Shown here piece after piece: positions 37,913 to 47,702 of a stretch of 64,000 nt of DNA. Source of the stretch: Chitinilyticum litopenaei DSM 21440 (GTDB lineage Bacteria > Pseudomonadota > Gammaproteobacteria > Burkholderiales > Chitinibacteraceae); contig NZ_KE386630.1 in the NCBI RefSeq assembly GCF_000428145.1, positions 1-64,000 of the forward strand, given 5' to 3'. A program made the position numbers and the translations under genes. A model generated the notes under the pieces. That model did no database searches, was not told the origin of the DNA, and was given only the letters and a program-made list of their open reading frames with translations. The first letter of the stretch is position 1, and each line of letters starts with the position of its first letter.

Positions 37913-38872
37913 TCAAGGGCTTATGCCTGCACCCAGACTGTCGACATAGGCCTGCAGCTCGGCAGGCAGCGGCGCCTCGATGGCGAGCGGCGCATCGGTC
38001 AGCGGGTGCCTGAACGCCAGCTTCCAGGCGTGCAGGAACATGCGCTTGAGCCCGGCGCGCTGCAGCGACTTGTTCAGTGCGAAGTCGCCGTATTTTTCGT
38101 CGCCGAGAATCGGGTGGCCACTGGACGCCAGATGCACGCGGATCTGGTGCGTGCGGCCGGTTTTCAGTTCGCACTCGAGCAGCGAACAATCGCCCCATTT
38201 GCGCAGGCGGTTCACCACCGTGTGCGCGTCGGTGCCATCCGCGGTGACGCGCACCCGGCGCTCGCCGTCCGGCGTCGTGTATTTGAAGAGTTTCAGACGC
38301 ACATGGCTGCGCGGCTCGGGCCACACATCCTGAACCAGCGCCAGATAGCGCTTGTCGAGCCGGTGATGGTCGCGGAACATCTCATGCAGTTTCACCAGCG
38401 CGCTGCGCTTTTTGGCCACCAGCAGGATGCCCGAGGTTTCGCGGTCGAGCCGGTGCACGAGCTCAAGGTATTTGGCCTGCGGGCGCTGCGCGCGCAAAAG
38501 CTCGATCACGCCAAACGACACGCCCGAGCCGCCATGCACGGCAATGCCGGCCGGCTTGTTGATGATCAGCAGCGCGTCGTCCTCGAACAGCACTTCCAGC
38601 TCCACGCGCTGGCTGGCCGCCTGCGCCGGTGCCGAACTCGGAACCGCCGCCACGCGCACCGGCGGCACGCGCACCACGTCACCGGCTTCAAGACGGCGCG
38701 TGACGTCCGCCCTGCCCTTGTTCACGCGCACTTCACCGGCGCGCACGATGCGATAGACGTGGCTTTTAGGCACCCCTTTCAGGCGCTTGAGCAGGAAGTT
38801 GTCCAGCCGCTGGCCCGCCTCTTCCTCGCCCACCGTCACCCATTCAACGGATGCTTTGCTTGTTTGTGACAT
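37913..38872 (-). CDS. rluC: 23S rRNA pseudouridine synthase RluC
   Basis: Makes pseudouridines at 955/2504/2580 of 23S rRNA. 319 residues. N-terminal S4 domain (GQRLDNFLLKRLKGVPKSHVYRIVRAGEVRVNKGR). Catalytic motif HRLDRETSGILLVAKKRSAL with the nucleophile Asp. Late motif GRTHQIRVHLASSGHPILGD. Divergent from rne, the conserved arrangement also seen in E. coli. Confidence 0.94.
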   Translation of the reverse strand: MSQTSKASVEWVTVGEEEAGQRLDNFLLKRLKGVPKSHVYRIVRAGEVRVNKGRADVTRRLEAGDVVRVPPVRVAAVPSSAPAQAASQRVELEVLFEDDALLIINKPAGIAVHGGSGVSFGVIELLRAQRPQAKYLELVHRLDRETSGILLVAKKRSALVKLHEMFRDHHRLDKRYLALVQDVWPEPRSHVRLKLFKYTTPDGERRVRVTADGTDAHTVVNRLRKWGDCSLLECELKTGRTHQIRVHLASSGHPILGDEKYGDFALNKSLQRAGLKRMFLHAWKLAFRHPLTDAPLAIEAPLPAELQAYVDSLGAGISP

Positions 38873-39663
38873 CTTGACATATACTCGCTGTTGCACTGCA
38901 GCCAAGATGCTGCGGTCGATTTTCAGTTTTTGCGGCCCGGATTCCATTGGGCCGCGCGGACCAGATGCTGCATGCCGAACGGGCACACCGCAGCGGTTCG
39001 CCACCGCAGGCAAGCCTTGCCTGCCGGTTTTCCCGCTCTTTACCGCTGCACACCCTTTCGGTGATGAACAACCCGCCGTGACGCTTTGGTCACTGGCCGC
39101 CCATCAGGCTGGCCTCTTGTGCGCGGGACTCACCAGGCCGGTGGGCATCGGTCAGGCAGGGAAGCGGTTAATGATGCTCACCGCGCGCCTCTGAAGCGCG
39201 AAAGCAGCGATGGTAATTGATTTAGATTGTCAGCGCACTTCCCGGATTTCCGCGCCAGCCTTGAACGAGCAAACTTGCCGCAAGGATGGCTTGAATACAG
39301 CAAACTACTTTTAAACCCTGATCGCTCACTGGCAAGCGTGATGACGACAAGGTGACCGGCGTGACCATTTTCGCCGCAGCAAGAACTCCCTGGCATGACC
39401 ATGGATGACCGGCTGGCGATGAAAATGACCGCGCAGCACCCGTTGGCGCCCGCACTGGCTCGCAGAGCCGGCCAAATGAATGACCCGGGGATGACCGAAC
39501 ACTGGAGCTTTTTTTCGCCAAGCCGGACTGATATCGCCTGAATTGATCCATCGCCCTGCCCGTGCGCGGACAGCGGCCATGCCCAGACCCGATCTCCGGA
39601 ACTAGCGGAACCCCAGTGGTTTGCCGCGGACATCCTGCAGTGCGTTTGCAGGAGCCCCGATAC
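38873..39663 (+). other. Long rluC-rne intergenic region / rne leader
   Basis: About 790 bp without a credible gene. It contains a GCGGCCC...GGGCCGC hairpin at 38933-38956 and a TTGACA element at 38874-38879. It probably holds the rne promoter and a long 5' leader, which in E. coli mediates feedback control by RNase E itself. Confidence 0.55.
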
Positions 39664-42600
39664 ATGAAACGCATGTTGTTCAATGCAACGCAGGCCGAAG
39701 AGCTGCGCGTTGCGATTGTGGATGGCCAGAAGCTGATCGACCTCGATATCGAAACGGTCGGCAAGGAACAGCGCAAATCCAATATCTACAAGGGTGTCAT
39801 CACCCGCATCGAGCCCAGCCTCGAAGCCTGCTTCGTGGACTACGGCTGTGACCGCCACGGCTTTCTCCCCTTCAAGGAAATCTCCCGCGCCTATCTGGGT
39901 GACGGTGAGGGCAATGGTCGCGGCCGCGTGCTCGACGCCCTCAAGGAAGGCCAGGAACTGATCGTCCAGGTCGAAAAGGACGAGCGCGGCAACAAGGGCG
40001 CTGCCCTGACCACCTACATCAGCCTCGCCGGCCGCTATCTGGTGCTGATGCCGAACAACCCGCGCGGCGGCGGCGTTTCGCGCCGTATCGAGGGTGAAGA
40101 GCGCAACGAACTGCGCGCCGCGATGGACCAGCTCGACACCCCGTCCGGCATGAGTCTGATCGCGCGCACCGCCGCCATCGGCCGTGCCGTCGAAGAACTG
40201 CAGTGGGATTTCAACTACCTGCTGCAACTGTGGCGCGCCATCGAGGGTGCCGCCACCTCGCAGACCGGCGCCTTCCTGATCTACCAGGAATCCAGCCTGG
40301 TGATCCGCGCGATCCGCGATTACTTCCAGCCGGAAATCGGCGAAATCCTGATCGACAAGGTCGACATCTTCGAACAAGCCCGCCAGTTCATGAGCCACGT
40401 GATGCCGGGCAATGTGAACCGCGTCAAGCTGTATCAGGACGACGTCCCGCTGTTCTCGCGTTTCCAGATCGAGCACCAGATTGAAACCGCCTTCGCGCGC
40501 GACGTGATCCTGCCCTCGGGCGGCGCCATTGTCATCGACAAGACCGAAGCGCTGTACTCCATCGACGTGAACTCGGCGCGTGCCACCAAGGGCAGCGACA
40601 TCGAGGAAACCGCACTGCGCACCAATCTGGAAGCGGCCGACGAAATCGCCCGCCAGATGCGCCTGCGCGACATCGGCGGCCTGATCGTCATCGACTTCAT
40701 CGACATGGAAAACCCGAAGAGCCAGCGCGACGTGGAAAACCGCCTGCGCGAGGCCCTTCATCATGACCGCGCCCGCGTGCAGACTGGCAAGATCAGCCGC
40801 TTCGGCCTGATGGAACTCTCCCGCCAGCGTCTGCAGCCGTCGCTGGAAGAAACCACGCACATCGCCTGCCCGCGCTGTCATGGTACCGGCTTCATCCGCG
40901 GCATCGAGTCGTCCGCACTGCACATCCTGCGGATCATCCAGGAAGACGCGATGAAGGAAAACACCGGCGCCGTGCACGCGCAGGTGCCGGTTGACGTGGC
41001 CACCTTCCTGCTCAACGAGAAGCGTCACGAACTGTTCGCGCTGGAAGCACGCCTCAAGGTCAGCATTGTGCTGATCCCGAACATGCACATGGAAACGCCG
41101 AATTACAGCGTGACCCGCCTGCGCCATGACGAAATGAACCACATCGATGATGCTCTGCCGTCCTATCGCATGGTGGAAAGTCCGGCCGAAGAAGGCTACC
41201 AGCCGCAAAAGGCCAAGGACGAACAGGCCAAGCGCCAGGAAGCCGCCGTCAAGGGCATTACTCCGGCGCAACCCGCACCGGTTGCCGCCGAGCCGCGCCC
41301 GGTCAAGAGCAGGCCAGCCGCCGCAACGCCGGAAGCAGCCCCCTCGCTGTGGAGCCGCATCATCAGCTGGTTCAAAGGCGAAGCAGCAGCCGAGGAAAGC
41401 GCACCGGCAGCACGCAGCAACACCCGTCGCAACGAACCGCGCCGCCGCGGTGAGCGCAGTGACCGTGGCGAGCGCGGCGAACGCAATGCCGATCGCAAGG
41501 GCGGTGATGACAATCGCCGCAATGGCGGCGGCAAACCGCGCATCGAGGAAGACCAGAAGCCGGCACGCGAGAACCGCAATGAGCGCGGCAATCGTGACCG
41601 TGGCGAACGCGGTGAACGCAACGAGCGCAGCGAAAACCGCGAGGCGCGCGACACGGCAAGTGCAGCAATCGAAGCGCCGGCCAAGCAGGAAGGCCGTCGC
41701 GAGCGTCAGCCGCGCGGCGAACGCCAGCCGCGAGGCGAGCGCCAGGCCCAGCAAGCCAAGCAGGAAGAATTGCTGCAAGCCGCCACCGTCGCCGAGACCG
41801 AACTCCCCGCAATTGAAAGCACGGCGGGCGCGGAAACCGCGCAAAACGCCGAGCAGGGCGAAGGTCGCAGCCGTCGTCGTCGCGGCCGCCGTGGTGGCGA
41901 ACGCCGCGGTGAGCGCAATGCGCCGGTAGAAGCCCTGGAAAATGCCGAGAGTGAACGCAGCACCGGCCCGGTCGGCGCCGAGAGCGAGCCCGCCCCTGCC
42001 GTAGCACTTCCAGTGGCCAATGTCGCAGCGGATGCTGTTGCAGTCACGACGGAGGCGGCCAGTGCCGAGCCGGCGCAAACCGTCGCAGAGCCCGCAACGG
42101 TGGCGCCCATCGTGCACGCAGCACCTGCACCGGCCACGCCCGACGAAGAATCGCTTGCCGGCAAGGAAGCACCTGCAGAGACGCCCGCAGAGACTGTCGT
42201 GGCTGCAGCAACTCCGGCAGAAGCAACTCCGACTGAAGCCGTGACCGAGGAAGCAATCAGCAACGACGTGGCAGACAGCACCGACAATACCGGGCAGCTC
42301 GCCAGCCAGCAGGCCGAGGAAGCAAGCGCCAGCAGCACTCCGGTTGCGACCCAGCCGGCCGAACCGCTGGATGTGGCAAGCATTGCAGCCGAAGCAGGCC
42401 TCGTGCTGGTCAATACCAGCGCAGCGCCGGCCGTAGCGGCAGAGACCGCTGAAGAAGCGGCGCTGCAATCGTCCCGTCGCCGTCGCCGTGACCTGCGCAA
42501 TGAAGCGCCGGCGCACAGCGGCAGCAACGCCGAACCGCTGCAACTGGTGCAAACCAGCCAGGCGGCGGCGGCCCCGGCGGAAGACATCATCGTTGCCGTG

Positions 42601-42717
42601 CCGCAACGCCGTCGCCGTCGCGACGTCCTGGCTGACAATGGCCAGGCCGCCGAAGCGAGCGCCCCGCTGGCGCAGGTGGAGACCGGCCTCAAGGCGCAGG
42701 ACGACGCCCAGCAGTAA
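39664..42717 (+). CDS. rne: Ribonuclease E
   Basis: Essential endoribonuclease and degradosome scaffold. 1017 residues. S1 domain from ~residue 37 (NIYKGVITRIEPSLEACFVDYG). Catalytic DNase I-like part with YSIDVNSARATKGSDIEETA and GGLIVIDFIDMENPKSQRDV. Zn-link CPRCHGTGFIRG near residue 402. After ~residue 510 the C-terminal half is disordered, with Arg-rich blocks (RRRGERSDRGERGERNADRK), then Ala/Glu-rich sequence and RRRRR clusters for RNA and partner binding. Start RBS GGAGCCC. Ends at a strong terminator. Confidence 0.95.
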   Translation: MKRMLFNATQAEELRVAIVDGQKLIDLDIETVGKEQRKSNIYKGVITRIEPSLEACFVDYGCDRHGFLPFKEISRAYLGDGEGNGRGRVLDALKEGQELIVQVEKDERGNKGAALTTYISLAGRYLVLMPNNPRGGGVSRRIEGEERNELRAAMDQLDTPSGMSLIARTAAIGRAVEELQWDFNYLLQLWRAIEGAATSQTGAFLIYQESSLVIRAIRDYFQPEIGEILIDKVDIFEQARQFMSHVMPGNVNRVKLYQDDVPLFSRFQIEHQIETAFARDVILPSGGAIVIDKTEALYSIDVNSARATKGSDIEETALRTNLEAADEIARQMRLRDIGGLIVIDFIDMENPKSQRDVENRLREALHHDRARVQTGKISRFGLMELSRQRLQPSLEETTHIACPRCHGTGFIRGIESSALHILRIIQEDAMKENTGAVHAQVPVDVATFLLNEKRHELFALEARLKVSIVLIPNMHMETPNYSVTRLRHDEMNHIDDALPSYRMVESPAEEGYQPQKAKDEQAKRQEAAVKGITPAQPAPVAAEPRPVKSRPAAATPEAAPSLWSRIISWFKGEAAAEESAPAARSNTRRNEPRRRGERSDRGERGERNADRKGGDDNRRNGGGKPRIEEDQKPARENRNERGNRDRGERGERNERSENREARDTASAAIEAPAKQEGRRERQPRGERQPRGERQAQQAKQEELLQAATVAETELPAIESTAGAETAQNAEQGEGRSRRRRGRRGGERRGERNAPVEALENAESERSTGPVGAESEPAPAVALPVANVAADAVAVTTEAASAEPAQTVAEPATVAPIVHAAPAPATPDEESLAGKEAPAETPAETVVAAATPAEATPTEAVTEEAISNDVADSTDNTGQLASQQAEEASASSTPVATQPAEPLDVASIAAEAGLVLVNTSAAPAVAAETAEEAALQSSRRRRRDLRNEAPAHSGSNAEPLQLVQTSQAAAAPAEDIIVAVPQRRRRRDVLADNGQAAEASAPLAQVETGLKAQDDAQQ

Positions 42718-42732
42718 GCAGTACCCGGCAGC

Positions 42733-42772
42733 AGAAAAAGAACTCCGTCACGACGGAGTTCTTTTTCATTGG
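42733..42772. terminator. Bidirectional intrinsic terminator after rne
   Basis: AAAAAGAACTCCGT-CACG-ACGGAGTTCTTTTT: long perfect stem with A and T tracts on both sides. Confidence 0.95.
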
Positions 42773-42924
42773 CCGACCGAAAGACCAGAACCGACCTTAA
42801 GGCATCTTGCGGGCGCGGGCTCAGTGGCCACTGCACACCAGCCCACCGACTCAGAGCCGAACGCAGCCGAGAAAAGATCGCGAACAGGTTCTAAGATACA
42901 AACGCAGTCCCACCGGAGAACACC

Positions 42925-43749
42925 ATGAAGCTGGATGATGTGTTCGAGCAGACGCACCGTCTGCCAACCATCCCGAAGATCGTCCAGGAACTGATCGACA
43001 GTTTTAATGACGATAGTGTCGACATCGGGCGCATTGCCCAGAAAATCGCGCTGGACCAGGTGATTACCGCCAAGGTGCTGCGCCTGGCCAATTCGGTACA
43101 CTTTGGCGCCACCCGCCGCATCGGCACCGTGCAGGAAGCCGTGGTGGTGCTGGGTTTCAACACCGTCCGCACGCTGGTGATCGCCTCGGGCATCACCGGT
43201 GCCTTCATTGCCACACCGGGCTTCGACCGCAAGCGCTTCTGGCAGCGCAGCCTGATCGTCGCTTCGGATGCCCGCTGGCTGGCCACCCAGGCCCGCATTC
43301 CGCCCGAAATGGCGTTTACCTGCGGCATTTTGCACAATATCGGCGAAATGCTGATCCATGTGGTATCCCCCGACATCGCCAGCAAACTGGACCGCTGCCT
43401 GCAAGAAGGCGGCAACCTGCAGGCACTTGCCAGTGACGGCATTGATTTTGACTACACCTCGGCCGGGGTCGAACTGGTTCGGCGCTGGAACTTTCCGGGC
43501 GCCATCGTCGATGCCCTGCGCTTTCAGCACGCACCGACCGAACAGATCCCGCCCGATCCGCTCAGCGCCATCCTGAACCTGGCCATCCGCATGCGCGATT
43601 GCGCCAACGAAGCAGCGGCCCTCGAAGAAGTGCTGGCCGGCATACCCGACGCGCTGCTGACGCTGGCGCGACTGGAGCGCGGCAGCCTGCAGGAAGCCCT
43701 GCCGGAATTGCTGTCGCTGCGCGGCGCCCTTGACGAACTGGTGAATTGA
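42925..43749 (+). CDS. HDOD domain protein
   Basis: A 274-residue single-domain HDOD protein: LPTIPKIVQELIDSFNDDSV, ITAKVLRLANSVHFGATRRI, EAVVVLGFNTVRTLVIASGI, and the degenerate HD site GILHNIGEMLIHVVSPDIAS. HDOD proteins act in signalling and regulation rather than hydrolysis. RBS CGGAGAA. No partner domain is attached. Confidence 0.92.
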   Translation: MKLDDVFEQTHRLPTIPKIVQELIDSFNDDSVDIGRIAQKIALDQVITAKVLRLANSVHFGATRRIGTVQEAVVVLGFNTVRTLVIASGITGAFIATPGFDRKRFWQRSLIVASDARWLATQARIPPEMAFTCGILHNIGEMLIHVVSPDIASKLDRCLQEGGNLQALASDGIDFDYTSAGVELVRRWNFPGAIVDALRFQHAPTEQIPPDPLSAILNLAIRMRDCANEAAALEEVLAGIPDALLTLARLERGSLQEALPELLSLRGALDELVN

Positions 43750-43790
43750 AGCGGGGCCATTGGCGCCAGCCGCGCTCAAGCGATCGAATC

Positions 43791-44062
43791 CTAGGTTCTG
43801 TTGACGTTTTGTTTGCGTTCCCGCTGGCGCACTTTTTGCGCCGAATCAAGGCGTTGCGAGCGCCGCATAACCGGTTATGTCAGCGAAGCAACAACGCAGA
43901 GTCGGCGCAAAAAGCGCCCAGCCCTCCGGGTTTGGCTGTTTTTGGCCTGACACGGCGTTGCAAAGCCCTTGCATAGAATGACTATGCGGCGGGCTTCGCG
44001 CCTTGTTTCAGGCCAAAAACAGCACAAACGGGCAGCGCACACAAAACGTCAACAGAACCTAG
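43791..44062. mobile_element. MITE-like element with perfect 22-bp terminal inverted repeats
   Basis: Ends at 43791-43812 (CTAGGTTCTGTTGACGTTTT then GT) and 44041-44062 are perfect inverted copies. The interior (~230 bp) is GC-rich, partly self-complementary (TTTTTGCGCCGA...GTCGGCGCAAAAA) and has no ORF. The CTAG at each outer edge may be the target duplication. The right half recurs at 57403-57481. Confidence 0.85.
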
Positions 44063-44145
44063 GGAAAAACCTGATTACCCGCCCAGTGGCTGCAGACCTA
44101 GGATGCGTTACGGGTGGCCAGTCTGCCCACTGAGAGGAGAAAACA

Positions 44146-44889
44146 ATGAAAGCAGCATGGATCGTTGCAGCGCTTGCCGGAGGCCTCATGCTGGCCTCGG
44201 GCGCCCAGGCCGCCAAGGTCTACCAGGTTGGCACCGACGCCGCCTATGCCCCCTTTGAATCGGTCAACGAGAAAAAGGAAGTGGTCGGCTTTGACATCGA
44301 AGTCCTGTCGGCGATCGCCGCCAAGGCCGGCATCGAAGTGAAATTCATCAACACCCCGTGGGAAGGCATTTTCGCCACGCTGGCCAATGGTGAGCGCGAC
44401 ATCGTGATCTCGGCCGTCACCATCACGCCCGAACGCCGGCAAACCATGGATTTCAGCGAGCCCTATTTCGAGGCCAAGCAGCTGATCGCCGTGGGACCGA
44501 ACAGCAAGATCAGCAAATTCGCCGATCTGAAAACGCTGAAAGTGGGCGTGCAGACGGGCACTACCGGTGACGAGGTCGTGCAGAAGCTGCAAGGCAAGAC
44601 CAGCGCCAACATCAAGCGCTACGAATCCACCCCGCTGGCACTGAAAGAGCTGCTCAATGGCGGCGTCGATGCCGTGGTCGCCGACAATGGCGTCGTGGTG
44701 AACTTCATTGCCAACAACAAGGGCAGCAAGCTGAAAACCATCGATGACTCCTCGTTTGCCAAGGAGTATTACGGCATTGCCGTCAAGAAGGGCAACAAGG
44801 ACCTGCTGGCCAAGCTGAACAAGGGCCTGGCCGCCATCAAGGCTGACGGTACCTACGACAAGATCTACAAGAAGTATTTCGGCAAGTAA
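44146..44889 (+). CDS. Periplasmic amino-acid-binding protein of an ABC importer
   Basis: A 247-residue family-3 solute-binding protein. Signal peptide MKAAWIVAALAGGLMLASGA then QAAKVYQVGTDAAYAPFESV. Ligand-site motifs GFDIEVLSAIAAKAGIEVKF and SAVTITPERRQTMDFSEPYF. Likely binds a polar amino acid (glutamine/arginine type). Precedes the permease gene. RBS GAGAGGAG. Confidence 0.93.
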   Translation: MKAAWIVAALAGGLMLASGAQAAKVYQVGTDAAYAPFESVNEKKEVVGFDIEVLSAIAAKAGIEVKFINTPWEGIFATLANGERDIVISAVTITPERRQTMDFSEPYFEAKQLIAVGPNSKISKFADLKTLKVGVQTGTTGDEVVQKLQGKTSANIKRYESTPLALKELLNGGVDAVVADNGVVVNFIANNKGSKLKTIDDSSFAKEYYGIAVKKGNKDLLAKLNKGLAAIKADGTYDKIYKKYFGK

Positions 44890-44908
44890 GCCTGCTCCGG
44901 GCAGCACG

Positions 44909-44947
44909 CGAAGCGCAAACGGCACGCCGTTTGCGCTTCTTTTTGAC
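44909..44947 (+). terminator. Hairpin attenuator between binding protein and permease genes
   Basis: GAAGCGCAAACGGC-AC-GCCGTTTGCGCTTC followed by TTTTT. It would terminate most transcripts after the abundant binding protein and let a fraction continue into the permease gene. Confidence 0.9.
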
Positions 44948-44964
44948 TCATCTGGCGCAATCGC

Positions 44965-45765
44965 ATGGATTTCAATTCTTTCTGGTCATCCGCACAGGAT
45001 GCCGTTCCCCTGCTGCAGAATTTCCAGCTGCAAATCGTCTGGGAATACCGCGACCTGTTTTTCGGCGGCATGAAGATGACGGTCGGCATCACGCTGATCG
45101 CCGTCGTGCTTGGCACCCTGATCGGCCTCTTTGGCGGCATGGCGCGGCTTGCCGAGGTGAAGCACGGGCCATGGAAATACCCGGTGCTGCTGCTGATCCG
45201 CTGGCCGGCCACCGCCTATGTTACGTTTTTCCGAGGTACGCCACTCTTTGTGCAGATCCTGCTGACCCACTTCGCCGTCATGCCGCTGCTTGTCCACCCC
45301 GAGGGCGGACTCTTGATCAGTGGCGATTATGCGGGCGAACTGCGTTCGGAATACGGGGCCTTCATGTCGGGCCTGGTGGCGCTGACGCTGAATGCCGGCG
45401 CCTACATCACGGAAATCTTCCGCGCCGGCATCCAGTCCATCCACAAGGGACAGTTTGAAGCCTCGCGCTCGCTGGGCATGAGCTATGGCCAGACGATGCG
45501 CTTTGTCATCATTCCGCAGGCGTTTCGCCGCATGCTGCCGCCGCTGGGCAACGAGGCCATCATGCTGGTGAAGGACAGCTCGCTGGTGTCGGCCATCGGT
45601 CTGGCCGAAATCGCCTATGCTGCACGCACCGTGGCTGGCGCCTATTCGCGCTACTGGGAACCCTATCTGACCATCTCGCTGATCTATCTGGTGCTGACGC
45701 TGGTGCTTGCGGCCGGGGTCAATCATCTGGAAAAACGCTTCAAGGAAAGCGGCGGGATACACTAA
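44965..45765 (+). CDS. Amino-acid ABC transporter permease (HisMQ family)
   Basis: A 266-residue inner-membrane protein. Features: MTVGITLIAVVLGTLIGLFG, TYVTFFRGTPLFVQILLTHF and the EAA loop FEASRSLGMSYGQTMRFVIIPQAFRRMLPPLGNE. It is longer than minimal HisM-type permeases owing to a loop around residues 110-130. It pairs with the binding protein upstream; no ATPase gene follows. The stop codon overlaps a dispersed repeat. Confidence 0.93.
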   Translation: MDFNSFWSSAQDAVPLLQNFQLQIVWEYRDLFFGGMKMTVGITLIAVVLGTLIGLFGGMARLAEVKHGPWKYPVLLLIRWPATAYVTFFRGTPLFVQILLTHFAVMPLLVHPEGGLLISGDYAGELRSEYGAFMSGLVALTLNAGAYITEIFRAGIQSIHKGQFEASRSLGMSYGQTMRFVIIPQAFRRMLPPLGNEAIMLVKDSSLVSAIGLAEIAYAARTVAGAYSRYWEPYLTISLIYLVLTLVLAAGVNHLEKRFKESGGIH

Positions 45766-45823
45766 CCCCCCCACCCTATTGCCCTGCAGCCATTTATCAT
45801 GATTGGTTGCAGGGCAATACCCC
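45757..45823 (+). repeat. Dispersed palindromic repeat, host copy overlapping a stop codon
   Basis: ATACACTAACCC...CCTATTGCCCTGCAGCC and GGTTGCAGGGCAATACCCC arms. The first bases supply the permease Ile-His-stop codons. Confidence 0.8.
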
Positions 45824-45899
45824 GGCCTTAGCAAGCAACAACAACCCCAAAGATCCGGACTTGCCCGGCCCCCGCCAGTCTCGTCCCTGCCCGGCAGGC

Positions 45900-46409
45900 T
45901 TACAGCACGAAGGCCCACCAGTCGGCGGCAAACCACAAGAGCACCAGATCCTTGCTGGCGCCGCTGTCCTGCTCCAGCCGCACGCGCAGCACGGCGGGAA
46001 CGTGCCTGGCCCTGTCGCTGACCCGGCTGCTGATGTCCACCACCCAGGCCCGCCCTTGCGGCAGCTCGAAACGCCGCGGTTCCGGGCTGGGCTGATAGCC
46101 GGCCAGAAAGGCCAGCGGGTATTGCGAGCGATAGGCTTCCTGCAGCGCGATGTGGCAGTAGCTCATCAGCTTTTGCTCGTAATGCCCCTTGTAATCGCAG
46201 AGCTGGGCATGCAAAGCCCGGCCGCGCAGGGGATGCTGCCCTTCCGGCAGCGCATGGTATTGCCACATGCCGGCCAGCTGGCGCTCGCTGGCGACCGGGC
46301 TGCGGCGCTTGGCCTCGCGCAGAAAGGCCTGCTCGTCCTCGCTGGCGGGCGCCGGGCCGGCCAGCGCCAGCAGCGCCAGACCCAACCCTGCCCATTGCTG
46401 TTTGTTCAC
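45900..46409 (-). CDS. Secreted/periplasmic protein of unknown function
   Basis: About 169 residues with a GTG start (VNKQQWAGLGLALLALAGPA then PASEDEQAFLREAKRRSP), giving a clear signal peptide. The C-terminal half is beta-rich (RRFELPQGRAWVVDISSRVS, DLVLLWFAADWWAFVL). A longer frame from 46487 lacks a signal sequence. No family was recognised. Confidence 0.55.
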   Translation of the reverse strand: MNKQQWAGLGLALLALAGPAPASEDEQAFLREAKRRSPVASERQLAGMWQYHALPEGQHPLRGRALHAQLCDYKGHYEQKLMSYCHIALQEAYRSQYPLAFLAGYQPSPEPRRFELPQGRAWVVDISSRVSDRARHVPAVLRVRLEQDSGASKDLVLLWFAADWWAFVL

Positions 46410-46524
46410 TGCGCATGCTCCGCGTGGCCGGCATGCCGACCGGGTTGACTGCTTACTTACGGAAACAAGTGTAACACGCGAGCGCACGCCACCCGGGCGT
46501 ACACTGGCGCTTCAGGAGAATCGC

Positions 46525-47427
46525 ATGTCCCCCGCCCTAGCCGGCCACCTGCTGGCCCTGTTTGCCGTGTCCGTCTGGGGCACGACCTTTGTCTCGACCA
46601 AGCTGCTGCTGACTCAGCTGGGCCCGGTTGAAATCCTCTTCGACCGCTTTCTGCTGGCCTGGCTGGTGCTCTGGCTGATCCACCCGGTCTGGCGCCGCCC
46701 GGAAGGCTGGCGGCGCGAGCTGCACTATCTGGCGCTGGGCGCCTTCGGTGTCACCCTGTATTTCCTGACCGAAAACTATGCGCTGACGATGACGCAGGCC
46801 AGCAATGTCGGCCTGCTGGTGTCCTCCGCACCACTGCTCACCGCCCTGTTTGCCCACTTCTTCACCCGGGATGAGCGCCTGTCGCGCACGCTGCTTGCCG
46901 GCAGCCTGATTGCCTTTGCCGGCGTGGGCCTGGTGATGTTCAATGGCAGCGTGGTCTTGCGGCTCAACCCGCTGGGCGATCTGCTGGCGCTCTGCGCCGG
47001 TGCGATGTGGGCCGTGTATTCCATCCTGCTGCGCCGCATGAACCAGCCGCACGGCCTGCTCTACCTGACGCGCAAGGTGTTTTTCTACGGCCTGCTGACC
47101 ATGCTGCCGGCGCTGTGGCTGAGCGGCTACCGGCTCGCCGGGCCGGTGCTGGCCAGCACGGCGGTCTGGCCGCAACTGCTGTTTCTCGGCCTGATTGCCT
47201 CGGCCCTGTGCTACGTGGTCTGGAATGCCGCCGTGCAGCGCATCGGCGCGGTAAAGGCCAGCAATTACATCTACCTGATTCCGGCGATCACCATGCTGAC
47301 CGCCGTGCTGGTGCTGGGCGAGCGCATCACGCCGCTGAGCATGGCTGGCGCCGCGCTGATTGTGCTGGGTGTGTATGTTGCCGAACACGGCTTGCCGAAA
47401 TGGCTGCGGCTGCGCGCAGCTGAATAG
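46525..47427 (+). CDS. EamA family (DMT superfamily) transporter
   Basis: A 300-residue protein with ten transmembrane helices in two EamA repeats: LFAVSVWGTTFVSTKLLLTQ and later LALCAGAMWAVYSILLRRMN. Ends LTAVLVLGERITPLSMAGAALIVLGVYVAE, the standard EamA second-repeat motif. Probable metabolite exporter; substrate unknown. RBS AGGAGAA. Confidence 0.9.
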   Translation: MSPALAGHLLALFAVSVWGTTFVSTKLLLTQLGPVEILFDRFLLAWLVLWLIHPVWRRPEGWRRELHYLALGAFGVTLYFLTENYALTMTQASNVGLLVSSAPLLTALFAHFFTRDERLSRTLLAGSLIAFAGVGLVMFNGSVVLRLNPLGDLLALCAGAMWAVYSILLRRMNQPHGLLYLTRKVFFYGLLTMLPALWLSGYRLAGPVLASTAVWPQLLFLGLIASALCYVVWNAAVQRIGAVKASNYIYLIPAITMLTAVLVLGERITPLSMAGAALIVLGVYVAEHGLPKWLRLRAAE

Positions 47428-47611
47428 CATGTATCTAGATGCAGCCCTTTACCAGCAATGCTCTCAGGGATATACCCATGGAAAACCTCATGACGGACAC
47501 ACAGAGATGCAAAGCAAATCACTCGCATCTGGGGGCTTTTCTCAGCGCCTCAGCGCCTCTGCGTTGAAGCCATTGATCCTTGCGTCGCCAGACCGACGCG
47601 AGTGAGGCGAC

Positions 47612-47648
47612 ACCAGCCAGCAGCCAGCAGCCAGCAGCCAGCAGCCAT
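47612..47648. repeat. Tandem 7-bp repeat
   Basis: About five copies of a CCAGCAG/AGCCAGC unit. Confidence 0.8.
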
Positions 47649-47702
47649 CTGATTGGAAGTCCTTCGCAGCAAACCACAAGAACCATTTGAACAAAACCCA
47701 TT

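Noticed and set aside
39178..42606. A 1142-codon minus-strand open frame opposite rne
   Set aside because: It is antisense to the conserved RNase E frame and its composition reflects GC-rich reverse-complement codons.
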